Origin: Rhodospirillales bacterium
GTDB lineage: Bacteria; Pseudomonadota; Alphaproteobacteria; Acetobacterales; Acetobacteraceae
DNA: 11,802 nucleotides
Direction: 5' to 3'
Assembly: GCA_025352915.1 (NCBI GenBank)
Contig: JANXSA010000393.1
Span: forward strand, 1-11,802
The translations under genes and the position numbers were made by a program. The notes below the pieces were generated by a model. It was not told the DNA's origin. It did not search any database and saw only the letters and a list, made by a program, of their open reading frames with translations. How positions within the stretch are numbered: position 1 is the first letter of the stretch; the number at the start of each line of letters is the position of its first letter. Of the stretch, positions 1 to 7,051 are shown in pieces.

Positions 1-767
1 CAGGCTTTGGCGCGCGCCAAAATATCGCGCGCAATGTCGTGCATGTCGGCCTCTTGTAACGATTTACCCACAGCCAATCCTTGGGCTGCCAAAAATGTGT
101 TGGCCATGGCGCCGCCAATCACCAGGATCTCAACTTTTCCGACCAGGTTGCCGAGCAGGTCGAGTTTGGTCGACACCTTGGCGCCGCCGACAATCGCCAT
201 CACCGGGCGATCCGGATGCAACAGGGCGGCGCTGAGGGCCTCCAGTTCTGCCTGCATCAGGCGTCCGGCGTACGCGGGACGGAGATGGGCGACGCCCTCG
301 GTGCTGGCATGGGCGCGATGGGCGGCGGAAAACGCGTCGTTGACGAAGATGTCGCACAGGGCTGCGAGTTTCGCGGCGAAGGCGGGGTCGTTGGCCTCCT
401 CGCCGGCGTGGTAGCGGGTGTTTTCCAGCACCGCGATATCGCCCGGCTGCATCGCGGCGATGGCGGATTCGGCGGGGGCGCCGATGCAGTCATCGGCGAA
501 AACCACCTTGCGGCCCAGGACTTCGCCCAGCGCCGCGGCCATCGGCGCCAGCGACATTTCCGGCACGCGCTTGCCCTTGGGGCGGTCGAAATGACTGCAC
601 ACGATGACTTTCGCGTCCTTTTCCGACAGCTCCCGGATGGTGGGGGACAGGCGCTCGATGCGGGTGAGAGCGGAGATTTTCCCGTCGCGAACGGGCACGT
701 TCAGGTCGGCGCGCAGCAGGATGCGCTTGCCGGCGACATCGAGGTTGTCGAGGGTTTTGAAGGTCAT
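1..767 (-). CDS. pgk: Phosphoglycerate kinase, 3' end cut by window edge
   Basis: Catalyses 1,3-bisphosphoglycerate + ADP to 3-phosphoglycerate + ATP in the cytoplasm. The 255 visible codons run from an ATG at 767-765 to the left edge and leave the frame open. The usual length is about 390-400 residues, so roughly a third, the C-terminal nucleotide-binding lobe, lies outside. Visible signatures are the N-terminal RADLNVP (residues 19-25), the substrate-binding HFDRPKG (59-65), NTRYHAGEE (116-124), [15 protein letters not shown] (141-155) and the hinge/ADP-side GGAKVSTK (194-201). An AAAGGGG ribosome-binding site at 772-778 fixes the start. It is last of the tkt-gap-pgk series, but 122 nt of repeat-rich spacer separates it from gap, so its expression may be partly independent. 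Identity is very secure. Confidence 0.97.
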   Translation of the reverse strand, partial: MTFKTLDNLDVAGKRILLRADLNVPVRDGKISALTRIERLSPTIRELSEKDAKVIVCSHFDRPKGKRVPEMSLAPMAAALGEVLGRKVVFADDCIGAPAESAIAAMQPGDIAVLENTRYHAGEEANDPAFAAKLAALCDIFVNDAFSAAHRAHASTEGVAHLRPAYAGRLMQAELEALSAALLHPDRPVMAIVGGAKVSTKLDLLGNLVGKVEILVIGGAMANTFLAAQGLAVGKSLQEADMHDIARDILARAKA

Positions 768-770
768 GAT

Positions 771-786
771 GCCCCTTTGGTGGGGC
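771..786 (-). promoter_or_regulatory. Small hairpin that includes the pgk ribosome-binding site
   Basis: On the transcribed (minus) strand, GCCCC (786-782) can pair with GGGGC (775-771) across a 6-nt loop. The GGGG of the pgk Shine-Dalgarno sequence (AAAGGGG, 772-778) lies in the right arm. A 5-bp all-GC stem could restrict ribosome access or stabilise the 5' end of a processed pgk mRNA. This is a weak inference, because short GC stems are common at this base composition. Confidence 0.3.
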
Positions 787-826
787 TACCCCTCACCCCA
801 ACCCTCTCCCCCAAGGGGAGAGGGAG
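787..826. repeat. Dispersed GC-rich hairpin repeat (CCCTCACCCCAACCCTCTCCCC type)
   Basis: Perfect 10-bp arms CCCTCTCCCC (802-811) and GGGGAGAGGG (815-824) enclose the loop CAA, preceded by CCCTCACCCCAA. I know this kind of sequence as a dispersed intergenic repeat in many proteobacterial genomes. It lies inside the gap-pgk spacer. A GC stem this strong could terminate, attenuate or protect the tkt-gap message. No T-tract follows it on the minus strand, so it is not a textbook intrinsic terminator for that direction. Confidence 0.8.
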
Positions 827-834
827 TCTTTCTT

Positions 835-876
835 ATGGATAAAGTTTTTTTGCTTCTTTTTGTTCACAAAAAGAAG
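835..876 (+). repeat. AT-rich hairpin repeat, subtype A, solo copy
   Basis: The module begins ATGGATAAAG, continues with a run of seven T, and ends in a perfect 10-bp stem: CTTCTTTTTG (853-862), loop TTCA, CAAAAAGAAG (867-876). Over about 37 nt it matches the minus-strand copy at 11551-11597 apart from one T. It starts 14 nt beyond the gap stop, so it lies in the 3' part of any gap transcript. It is extremely AT-rich against GC-rich surroundings. It may act in termination or RNA 3'-end processing, or be a mobile palindromic repeat. Confidence 0.85.
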
Positions 877-889
877 ATTCTTCCTTGCC

Positions 890-1906
890 TTACATCGACC
901 CGAACAGCGCCGCCGTGTCCGACATGCGGTTGGAGAAACCCCATTCGTTGTCGTACCAGGCCAGCACCCGCACCATGCCGGCGTCGATCACCGCCGTCTG
1001 GGTGGCGTCGAACACGCTGCTGTAGGCGACGTGGTTGAAGTCGCTGCTGACCAGGGGCTCGGTGTTGTAGCCGAGGATGCCCTTGAGCGGGCCGGACTCG
1101 CTGGCCGCCTTCATCGCGGCGTTGATTTCGTCCTTGGTCGGGGTCTTCTTCAGGACGACATCAAGCGAGACCACCGAGACGTTGGGGGTCGGCACGCGCA
1201 TCGACGAGCCGTCCAGTTTGCCCTTCAGGTCGGGCATCACCAGGCCGACGGCGCGGGCGGCGCCGGTGGAGGTCGGGATCATCGACAGGTTGGCGGCGCG
1301 GGCGCGATGCAGGTCCTTGTGCAGGCCGTCCTGGAGCATCTGGTCCGAGGTATAGGCATGGATGGTCAGCATGTAGCCGCGCTCGATGCCCCAGGTGTCG
1401 TGCAGCACCTTGGCCACCGGGGTGAGGCAGTTGGTGGTGCAGGAGGCGTTGGAGATGACGGTCATCTCCTTGGTGATGATCTGGTGGTTGACGCCGTAGA
1501 CGATGGTGGCATCAACGTTGTCTCCCGGTGCCGAGATCAGCACCTTGCGGGCGCCGGCCTGAAGCAGCGCCGAGGCCTTCTCCTTGCTGGCGAAGATACC
1601 GGTGCATTCCATGGCGACGTCGACGCCCTGGTAGGGCACCTTGGTCGGGTCGCGCTCGGCCGAGACGGTGATCGGGCCCCAAACGCGCCCCTGGTACTTG
1701 ATGGTGATGGTGTTGCCGTTGACCTCGACCTCGCCGGGGAAGCGGCCGTGCACGCTGTCATAGCGGAACAGGTGGGCGCTGGTGGCGACATCGGCCAGGT
1801 CGTTGATGGCGATGCACTCGACATCGGTGCGCCCGCTCTCGACCATGGCGCGCAGCACCAGCCGGCCGATGCGTCCGAACCCGTTGATGGCAACTTTCAC
1901 AGCCAT
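890..1906 (-). CDS. gap: Glyceraldehyde-3-phosphate dehydrogenase, type I
   Basis: Phosphorylating GAPDH: glyceraldehyde-3-phosphate + NAD(P)+ + Pi gives 1,3-bisphosphoglycerate in the cytoplasm. The 338 residues match the usual family length of about 335. The Rossmann motif NGFGRIGR is at 8-15. The catalytic block [12 protein letters not shown] is at 152-163 with nucleophile Cys156, and the base is His183 in [16 protein letters not shown] and the C-terminal [12 protein letters not shown] are also present. The start ATG (1906-1904) is preceded by GAGGG (1914-1918) at 7-nt spacing. It lies 64 nt downstream of tkt, on the same strand, and supplies the substrate for the next gene, pgk. Cofactor preference cannot be decided by eye. 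Nothing looks broken. Confidence 0.97.
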   Translation of the reverse strand: MAVKVAINGFGRIGRLVLRAMVESGRTDVECIAINDLADVATSAHLFRYDSVHGRFPGEVEVNGNTITIKYQGRVWGPITVSAERDPTKVPYQGVDVAMECTGIFASKEKASALLQAGARKVLISAPGDNVDATIVYGVNHQIITKEMTVISNASCTTNCLTPVAKVLHDTWGIERGYMLTIHAYTSDQMLQDGLHKDLHRARAANLSMIPTSTGAARAVGLVMPDLKGKLDGSSMRVPTPNVSVVSLDVVLKKTPTKDEINAAMKAASESGPLKGILGYNTEPLVSSDFNHVAYSSVFDATQTAVIDAGMVRVLAWYDNEWGFSNRMSDTAALFGSM

Positions 1907-1970
1907 GGAATTTCCCTCTTTCTGTTCAGCCCGTGATGGGCGGATGCCGTATTGGTGCGGCGAAATTGCG

Positions 1971-4007
1971 TCACGCCAGTTTTTTGCGAACGGCGGTGGC
2001 CGCGGCTTCGGCGGTGATGCCGAAATGCTTGTAGAGCTCGGCCTCGGGGGCGGAGGCGCCGAAGCCAGTCATGCCGATGAAGGTGCCGTTGGGACCGAGC
2101 CAGCGTTCCCAGCCCATCGCCACTCCGGCCTCGATGCCCACGCGGGGCGCGGTGCCGAGCACTTCGTCGCGGTAGCTGGCGTCCTGGCTGGCGAAGAGTT
2201 CCCAGCACGGCAGCGAGACCACGGCGGCCTGGATGTTCTCGCCGGCCAGCAGGTTACGCGCTTCCATTGCGAGTGCGACCTCGCTGCCGGTGGCGATCAG
2301 CGTGGCCTGGCGCGGGCCGTTGGCCTCGGCCAGGACATAGCCGCCGCGGGCACAGCGGTTCTCGCCGGCGTCGCCGCGCATCGACGGCAGGCCCTGGCGC
2401 GACAACGCCAACAGGCTCGGCCCGTCGGCGCGGCGGATTGCGAGTTCCCAGCACTCGGCGGTTTCCATCGCGTCGGCCGGGCGGAACAGATGGACGTTCG
2501 GCATGGCGCGCAGGCTGGCCAGGTGCTCGACCGGCTGGTGGGTCGGGCCGTCTTCGCCCAAGCCGATGCTGTCATGCGTCAGCACATGGATCACCCGCAG
2601 GCGCATCAGGGCGGCCAGCCGGATCGCCGGGCGCATGTAGTCGGTGAAGACGAAGAAGGTGCCGCCATAGGGGATGACGCCGCCATGCAGCGCCATGCCG
2701 TTCATGGCCGCCGCCATGCCGTGTTCGCGGACGCCGAAATGGATGTAGCGCCCGGCATAGTTGCCCGGGGTGACGAAGCCCATGCCCTTGACCAAAGTGA
2801 GGTTGGAGCCGGTGAGGTCGGCCGAGCCGCCGGCCAGCTCCGGCAGGGCGGGGACCAGGACTTCCAGCGCCTTCTGGCTGGATTGTCGGGTGGCCAGCTT
2901 CGGCCGGGTTTCGGCGATGCCAGCTTTCAGCGCGGCGACTGCTTCGTGGAAGCTGTCGGGGAACTTGCCGGCGATGGCGCGCTCGAATTCGCGGCCCTGG
3001 GTATGGCGGGCGAGGCGCTTGAGCCAACTACGTCGCGCGGTGGCACCGCGGGCACCTGCGGCTTGCCAGACGGCGCCGATATCGGCGGGGATTTCGAAGG
3101 GTGCGGCGGTCCAGCCCAAGGCTGCCTTGGCGGCGGCGGCTTCGGGCGCGCCCAGGGGGGCGCCGTGACTGCCGGCGGTGCCGGCCTTGGTGGGCGCGCC
3201 AAAGCCGATGATGGTCTTGCAGGCGAGTAGCGTCGGCTTCTTCGAGCGCATCGCCCAGGCCAGGCCGGCGGCGATCTCTGCGGGATCATGCCCGTCCAGC
3301 CGTTTCACCGCCCAGCCGGATGCTGCGAAACGCTTGAGCTGGTCATCGGAGGTCGACAGGTCCGTCCCGCCATCGATGCTGATGGCGTTATCGTCCCAGA
3401 GCACGCAGAGCTTGTCGAGCTGGAGATGGCCGGCCAGGCTGATCGCCTCCTGGCTGATGCCCTCCATCAGGCAGCCATCGCCGGCCACCACCCAGGTCCG
3501 GTGATCCACCAGCGACTTGCCGAAGCGCGCGGCCAGCATCCGCTCGGCCAGCGCGAAGCCGACGGCGTTGCCCAGGCCCTGGCCGAGCGGCCCGGTGGTG
3601 GTCTCGATGCCCGGATGCTCGCCGAATTCCGGATGGCCGGCGGCCGGCGAGTGCAGTTGGCGAAAATTCTTCAGATCGTCGATCGACATGCCCTCCTGCC
3701 CGGTCAGGTGCAGCAGTGCGTACAGCAGCATCGAGCCATGGCCGGCCGACAGGATGAAGCGGTCACGATCGGGCCAGCGCGGGTCGGCGGCGTCGAATTT
3801 GAGGAAGCGCGTCCACAATACGGTGGCCACGTCGGCCATGCCCATCGGCATGCCGGGATGACCGGATTTCGCCGCCTCGACGGCATCGATGGCCAGGGCG
3901 CGGATGGCATTGGCCATGCCGCGCTCCGGCGTCATCGGTCGGGCCAGAATTGCGGCCTGCACGGCAAGGGCGGGATTTTCGGCGTTAGCCTCGGCGATCG
4001 ATGCCAT
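1971..4007 (-). CDS. tkt: Transketolase
   Basis: Thiamine-diphosphate enzyme that moves two-carbon ketol units between sugar phosphates in the non-oxidative pentose phosphate pathway, linking to glycolysis through glyceraldehyde-3-phosphate. It has 678 residues against about 663 for E. coli TktA; the extra length is a leader of roughly 25 residues before the conserved [11 protein letters not shown]. Key blocks are SGHPGMPMG (48-56), the ThDP/metal motif GDGCLMEG (177-184) with Asn207, [13 protein letters not shown] (390-402), the catalytic Glu428 in [18 protein letters not shown] (452-464), and [10 protein letters not shown] (486-495). A strong AGGAGG Shine-Dalgarno 4 nt before the ATG at 4007-4005 supports the long start over Met25 or Met31. 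It is first of the tkt-gap-pgk series. A Calvin-cycle role (cbbT) is possible in principle, but no RuBisCO or phosphoribulokinase is in view. Confidence 0.97.
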   Translation of the reverse strand: MASIAEANAENPALAVQAAILARPMTPERGMANAIRALAIDAVEAAKSGHPGMPMGMADVATVLWTRFLKFDAADPRWPDRDRFILSAGHGSMLLYALLHLTGQEGMSIDDLKNFRQLHSPAAGHPEFGEHPGIETTTGPLGQGLGNAVGFALAERMLAARFGKSLVDHRTWVVAGDGCLMEGISQEAISLAGHLQLDKLCVLWDDNAISIDGGTDLSTSDDQLKRFAASGWAVKRLDGHDPAEIAAGLAWAMRSKKPTLLACKTIIGFGAPTKAGTAGSHGAPLGAPEAAAAKAALGWTAAPFEIPADIGAVWQAAGARGATARRSWLKRLARHTQGREFERAIAGKFPDSFHEAVAALKAGIAETRPKLATRQSSQKALEVLVPALPELAGGSADLTGSNLTLVKGMGFVTPGNYAGRYIHFGVREHGMAAAMNGMALHGGVIPYGGTFFVFTDYMRPAIRLAALMRLRVIHVLTHDSIGLGEDGPTHQPVEHLASLRAMPNVHLFRPADAMETAECWELAIRRADGPSLLALSRQGLPSMRGDAGENRCARGGYVLAEANGPRQATLIATGSEVALAMEARNLLAGENIQAAVVSLPCWELFASQDASYRDEVLGTAPRVGIEAGVAMGWERWLGPNGTFIGMTGFGASAPEAELYKHFGITAEAAATAVRKKLA

Positions 4008-4062
4008 GGAACCTCCTGCTCGCCGCCCTGCGAAGTTCTGGCGGCATGCATATCGGGCCGCT

Positions 4063-4089
4063 CATATAAGCCGTGCCCGGCGGCGGCAA
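4063..4089 (-). promoter_or_regulatory. Possible promoter of the tkt-gap-pgk series
   Basis: Reading the minus strand, TTGCCG (4089-4084) and TATATG (4068-4063) lie 15 nt apart, a little shorter than the sigma-70 optimum. They sit in the 119-nt gap between the flavin reductase stop and the tkt start and would give a leader of about 50 nt. This is a visual match only, and nothing else in the gap looks better. Confidence 0.3.
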
Positions 4090-4126
4090 GTGGTGCCGGG
4101 GCAGGGGTGGGGCGCGCGGGCCTCGC

Positions 4127-4615
4127 CTAGGCGTGGTCAAGTGTGTGGTAGCGGCGGGCGAAATAGACCAGGCCGTGGCCGGGGTCGCCGCTATGCACCG
4201 CGTCGACCTCGCAGAAAAAGACGCTGTGGGTGCCGACCTCGCTGACCTGGACCACCCGGCATTCGAAGCTCACCAGCGCGCCCTTCAGCGCCGTCGTGCC
4301 GTTCGGCAGGGTTGCCCACGCCGCCGTCGCGAAGCGCTGCTCGTAGTCCCCGTCTCCCATGCCGGCAAAGACCGGCGACAAATGCTGCTGGTTGGCGTGC
4401 AGCACATTGATGCAGGCGACATGGTTGTCCTTCAGCGCCTGGTTCGAGTCGCTGGTGCGATTTAGGCAGACCAGCAGCGTCGGCGGATTGTCGGTCACCG
4501 AACACACCGCACTGGCGGTAAAGCCACGCCGTCCGCCCGGCCCGTCGGTGGTGATGATGTTCACCGCGGCGCCAAGCCGGGCCATCGCGTCCCGGTAGAG
4601 TTTCTGATCGACCAC
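4127..4615 (-). CDS. RutF/HpaC-type NAD(P)H:flavin oxidoreductase
   Basis: Small flavin reductase (162 residues) of the family that supplies reduced FMN/FAD to two-component monooxygenases. The N-terminal half (FRDAM-like YRDAMARLGAAVNIITTDG, then GFTASAVCSVTDNPPTLLVC at 31-50) is very close to my recollection of E. coli RutF, the reductase partner of the RutA pyrimidine monooxygenase. The C-terminal GTHSVFFCEV (128-137) and YFARRYHTL also fit. No rut or monooxygenase gene is adjacent, so its partner is unknown and I assign no symbol. The start is GTG at 4615-4613: the upstream frame meets a stop at 4648-4646 with no other start, and GGAG (4623-4626) is spaced 7 nt. It is divergent from the aminotransferase and 119 nt before tkt. 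Confidence 0.88.
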   Translation of the reverse strand: MVDQKLYRDAMARLGAAVNIITTDGPGGRRGFTASAVCSVTDNPPTLLVCLNRTSDSNQALKDNHVACINVLHANQQHLSPVFAGMGDGDYEQRFATAAWATLPNGTTALKGALVSFECRVVQVSEVGTHSVFFCEVDAVHSGDPGHGLVYFARRYHTLDHA

Positions 4616-4742
4616 GCTGCGGCTCCGCTGATATCCCCCCTCCGATCATGACGCGAGTTGGCCCGGAACCCAAATGCGGAGGATCGCTTGCCCCGTGGCG
4701 CCGGATCGCGTCATGCTCGCTGGCCGCATCGGAGGCCCCGCC
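4616..4742. promoter_or_regulatory. Divergent control region with a 10-bp inverted repeat
   Basis: This 127-bp gap separates the flavin reductase and aminotransferase starts. CATGACGCGA (4647-4656) and TCGCGTCATG (4706-4715) are perfect reverse complements separated by 49 nt. Relative to its own gene, each gene therefore has the same TCGCGTCATG, 31 nt before the GTG on one side and 27 nt before the ATG on the other. This would fit a shared operator or a duplicated promoter element. The GGAGG at 4731-4735 is the aminotransferase ribosome-binding site, spaced 7 nt. Confidence 0.5.
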
Positions 4743-5684
4743 ATGAACGACGTCTCGCCCCAACGCACCGTCGATCCCCGCTTCGCCCAGGGGGCCGCCT
4801 ATTCGCAGGGCCGCTTCGTGCCGATGGCCGAGGCGACCATCTCCGTCCTCGACTTCGGCTTCACCCGCGCCGATTCGTGCTATGACGTGGTTCACGTGAA
4901 GGACGGCGCCTTTTTCCGCCTGCCCGACCACCTCGCCCGCTTCGCCGCCTCGATGCAAAAACGCCGCCTGGCCCCGCCCGAAGACCTGGCGGGGATGGAG
5001 GCGATCCTGCACCGCGTCACCTGGCTGACTGGCCTGTCGGACGTCTATGTCGCCATGGTCGCGATTCGTGGCCGACCAAAGCCCGGCCTGCCGCGCCTGA
5101 TCGCTAATTGTGACAACCACTTCGTCGCCTACGCCCTGCCGTGGATCGACGTGCTCTCGCCCGAAATCCAGGCGCGCGGCGGCCATCTCTGGATCGCCTC
5201 GATCCCGCGCATCCCCGATGCCAGCCTCGACCCCACCGCCAAGAACTACAACTGGATGGACCTCAACCGTGGTCTGATGGAGGCGCAGGACGCCGGCTTC
5301 GACACCACCGTCCTCTGCGATGCTGAAGGCCTGGTCACCGAAGGGCCTGGCTTCAACGTCTTTGTCGTCAAGGGCAGCACCGTCAGCACCTCCGGCCACG
5401 GCGTGCTCCAGGGCATCACCCGCAAAACCGTGCTGGAACTCGCCCCCGAACTCGGCCTCACCCCCCGCGTCGGCGACATCACCCGCGCCGAACTGGAAGA
5501 CGCCGACGAAGTCTTCCTCGCCACCACCGCCGGCGGGGTGATGCCGATTAGCCGGATCAACACCCGCATTACCAACAACGACAGCCCGGGGCCGATTTCG
5601 CGCCGGATGAAGGAGCTCTACTGGGCGGCGCACACGCGCATCCAATGGCGCACGCCAGTGCGCGGAGATAGCATCCAGGAGTGA
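4743..5684 (+). CDS. Fold-type IV PLP aminotransferase, (R)-amine transaminase-like
   Basis: Class IV aminotransferase (BCAT / D-amino-acid / (R)-amine transaminase superfamily), 313 residues, cytoplasmic. The PLP-binding lysine is probably Lys167 in DPTAKNYNWMDL. Glu200 lies in TEGPGFNVFVVK, the phosphate/ring-binding GVLQGITRK is at 220-228, and TTAGGVMPI is at 261-269. The N-terminal EATISVLDFGF and YDVVHVKDGAFFRL, and the DxTxKN..W.DL..G pattern, recall (R)-selective amine transaminases of the Arthrobacter ATA-117 type more than IlvE. That comparison is from memory. The start was chosen at 4743 because GGAGG (4731-4735) precedes it at ideal spacing; the open frame extends back to 4674 without ribosome-binding support. 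It converges on the MAPEG operon, with a composite repeat between the two. Confidence 0.9.
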   Translation: MNDVSPQRTVDPRFAQGAAYSQGRFVPMAEATISVLDFGFTRADSCYDVVHVKDGAFFRLPDHLARFAASMQKRRLAPPEDLAGMEAILHRVTWLTGLSDVYVAMVAIRGRPKPGLPRLIANCDNHFVAYALPWIDVLSPEIQARGGHLWIASIPRIPDASLDPTAKNYNWMDLNRGLMEAQDAGFDTTVLCDAEGLVTEGPGFNVFVVKGSTVSTSGHGVLQGITRKTVLELAPELGLTPRVGDITRAELEDADEVFLATTAGGVMPISRINTRITNNDSPGPISRRMKELYWAAHTRIQWRTPVRGDSIQE

Positions 5685-5686
5685 AG

Positions 5687-5731
5687 AAGTTCTTTTTTGA
5701 AAAAAAGAACCAAAAAACTTTTATCCATTTG
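5687..5731 (-). repeat. AT-rich hairpin repeat, subtype B (left half of composite 1)
   Basis: On the minus strand the module begins CAAATGGATAAAAG and continues into a T-run, then a hairpin made of GTTCTTTTTT (5689-5698 on plus) and AAAAAAGAAC (5701-5710). It shares a 39-nt exact stretch with the plus-strand copy at 11626-11671. It starts 2 nt after the aminotransferase stop and may form the 3' end of that mRNA. Confidence 0.88.
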
Positions 5732-5733
5732 GG

Positions 5734-5756
5734 CGGGTGCCAGTCGTCAGCACCCG
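5734..5756. repeat. GC-rich central hairpin of composite repeat 1
   Basis: CGGGTGC (5734-5740) and GCACCCG (5750-5756) are perfect 7-bp arms around CAGTCGTCA. The reverse complement of 11598-11625 aligns to this stretch, sharing ATCCATTTG, GGGTGC and GTCGTCAG in the same order. This shows that the two composite elements are homologous through their centres and not only in their AT-rich arms. Confidence 0.75.
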
Positions 5757-5762
5757 GCCAAG

Positions 5763-5798
5763 ACGGATGAAGTCTTTTTTCTTCAGGAAAAGAAGACT
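5763..5798 (+). terminator. AT-rich hairpin, right half of composite 1; 3' end of MAPEG operon
   Basis: The stem pairs AGTCTT (5771-5776) with AAGACT (5793-5798) and TTTTC (5777-5781) with GAAAA (5787-5791). G5792 is bulged and the loop is TTCAG. It lies 3 nt beyond the MAPEG stop on the minus strand, where a 3'-end structure is expected. The preceding GGATGAAGTC resembles the GGATAAAAGT start of the other modules, so it looks like a diverged third subtype facing the 5687-5731 copy. Confidence 0.6.
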
Positions 5799-5801
5799 CC
5801 C

Positions 5802-6182
5802 TTATAACCCGCTTACCAGGCACACCCCCGCGCCCACCACCAGCACTGCGAACGTCAGCACCATCCCCACCGACCGGAACACCAGCACCTCATTCGGCTG
5901 CGACACCCCCCAGGCATGGCTGACCCGTCCCACCAGCAGCGCCAGGCCCAGCCCATGCACCAGCATCGGCGCCACGCCCAAGCTCTCGGACAGCCCGATC
6001 AGGATCAGGCCGAGCGGCACGAACTCGGCGAAATTGCCATGCACCCGGATCCGCCGGGCCAGCAACGCGTCGCCGCCATCGCCCAACCCCACCCGGCCGG
6101 CCCGGCGCAGGCTGATGACCCGAACCGACAGCAGCACGAACAGCAGGGCCAGCAACCCGGCATAGATGGCAGTGATCCGCAT
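5802..6182 (-). CDS. MAPEG-family integral membrane protein
   Basis: Small inner-membrane protein of 126 residues with about four hydrophobic segments (roughly 3-22, 52-70, 73-90 and 103-124). It resembles the bacterial MAPEG (YecN-like) group, whose eukaryotic relatives are glutathione S-transferases and leukotriene synthases. The conserved RRIRVHGNFAEFVPLGLIL lies at 43-61. The bacterial members mostly have no assigned substrate, and I assign none. The ATG at 6182 follows the hydrolase stop by 5 nt with GGGAG upstream, so it is the last gene of a three-gene operon. Its stop abuts the hairpin at 5763-5798. Confidence 0.87.
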   Translation of the reverse strand: MRITAIYAGLLALLFVLLSVRVISLRRAGRVGLGDGGDALLARRIRVHGNFAEFVPLGLILIGLSESLGVAPMLVHGLGLALLVGRVSHAWGVSQPNEVLVFRSVGMVLTFAVLVVGAGVCLVSGL

Positions 6183-6187
6183 GGTGT

Positions 6188-7051
6188 TTATCTCCCGAAC
6201 AGGTGTGATGTGGCATGGGCGGCCATCCCGGCATTGGAATGCCCCACCCCCGGCACGGTCGCCACCCGCCAGTTGAACGCCGTCCCCTGCGCGGCCGCCG
6301 CGCGGCGCATGGCGTCAAAGAAGAACCAGCCGCGCGCAAACCGGTGACCGCCTTGCGCCACCGCCCAGTCCTGGCGCGGCAGCGAACTGTGCTGCGGATC
6401 GGTATCGGCCTCCCCGAGCTGCAATATCACCGGCCGGGCAAATACCGCGCGCAACGTCGCGGGATCGGCCGCCGTCCCGCCCAGCCCCTCGGGAAACGGC
6501 CGGTCGATCGCCAGCGTGTACGAGCCGGCATTGGCAATGACGATGCTCTCGGCCTTCTTCGCCCCGGTCAGCAACAGATAGCGATGGACGAACTGCGCCC
6601 CGGCCGAATGCCCATACAGGATGAACCCCGGCCGCGTTGCATGTGCCGCCTCCATCGCCGCCGCCACCACGCGGTCGAACGCGTGAAAACTCCAGCTCTC
6701 CGGTGCCGTCGCCCGCCCCTCCTCATCCACCAAATTGCCGAAATTATACCAGCGCGTGCCGGGAAACTTGCTGGCCGAGAACTCCGGCACCAGCACCAAA
6801 AACCCGCCGGCCTCGGCCAGCGCCGCCCATTCGTCGCGATACCGGCTGGCGTCACGGTTCAGCCCGTGCATCACCACCACCACGCGGCCGTCCTCGTCCC
6901 AGCCAGCCGGCCGATGGAACCACACCGGCATCGCCTCGCGCGTCGCCCCCGCGGCCTCGGCCACCTCGATCCGCCCGCTGCCCGGCGGCAGATGCGCGGA
7001 CGCGGGAAAGCCCAGCAGCATGGCAACGACTGCCAAAACCACTCGCATCAT
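6188..7051 (-). CDS. Exported alpha/beta hydrolase (esterase/depolymerase-like)
   Basis: Serine hydrolase of 287 residues with a likely Sec signal peptide: Arg3, a hydrophobic core at 4-16, and ASA (17-19) before a probable cut ahead of His20. The oxyanion-side HG is at 62-63 (VVMHGLN), the nucleophile elbow GHSAG places Ser149, and the catalytic His is probably His271 in GVGHSN. The acid is probably Asp216 or Asp218 in LGEADTDPQ. It recalls poly(3-hydroxyalkanoate) depolymerase/feruloyl-esterase-like proteins, but the substrate cannot be read. The start ATG overlaps the GMC stop by 4 nt (ATGA) and GGGAGG (7062-7067) precedes it, so translation is coupled. A periplasmic hydrolase within an oxidoreductase operon suggests uptake or processing of an ester. 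Confidence 0.85.
   Translation of the reverse strand: MMRVVLAVVAMLLGFPASAHLPPGSGRIEVAEAAGATREAMPVWFHRPAGWDEDGRVVVVMHGLNRDASRYRDEWAALAEAGGFLVLVPEFSASKFPGTRWYNFGNLVDEEGRATAPESWSFHAFDRVVAAAMEAAHATRPGFILYGHSAGAQFVHRYLLLTGAKKAESIVIANAGSYTLAIDRPFPEGLGGTAADPATLRAVFARPVILQLGEADTDPQHSSLPRQDWAVAQGGHRFARGWFFFDAMRRAAAAQGTAFNWRVATVPGVGHSNAGMAAHATSHLFGR

Noticed and set aside
1782..3230. 482-codon plus-strand open frame, with similar ones at 860-1936 and 3288-4130
   Set aside because: Antisense shadows of tkt and gap. The true genes have full-length family matches, ribosome-binding sites and catalytic residues.
1..4007. Calvin-cycle (cbb) operon reading of tkt-gap-pgk
   Set aside because: No RuBisCO, phosphoribulokinase or CbbR gene is visible, and this gene order is common in heterotrophic alphaproteobacteria.
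4674..4742. Longer aminotransferase starting at ATG 4674
   Set aside because: The extension has no family counterpart and covers the inverted-repeat control region, while GGAGG at 4731-4735 clearly serves ATG 4743.
4191..5645. 484-codon minus-strand open frame spanning the aminotransferase and flavin reductase
   Set aside because: It overlaps two well-supported genes in the wrong frame, is made of His/Gly/Val-rich low-complexity sequence and has no recognisable domain.
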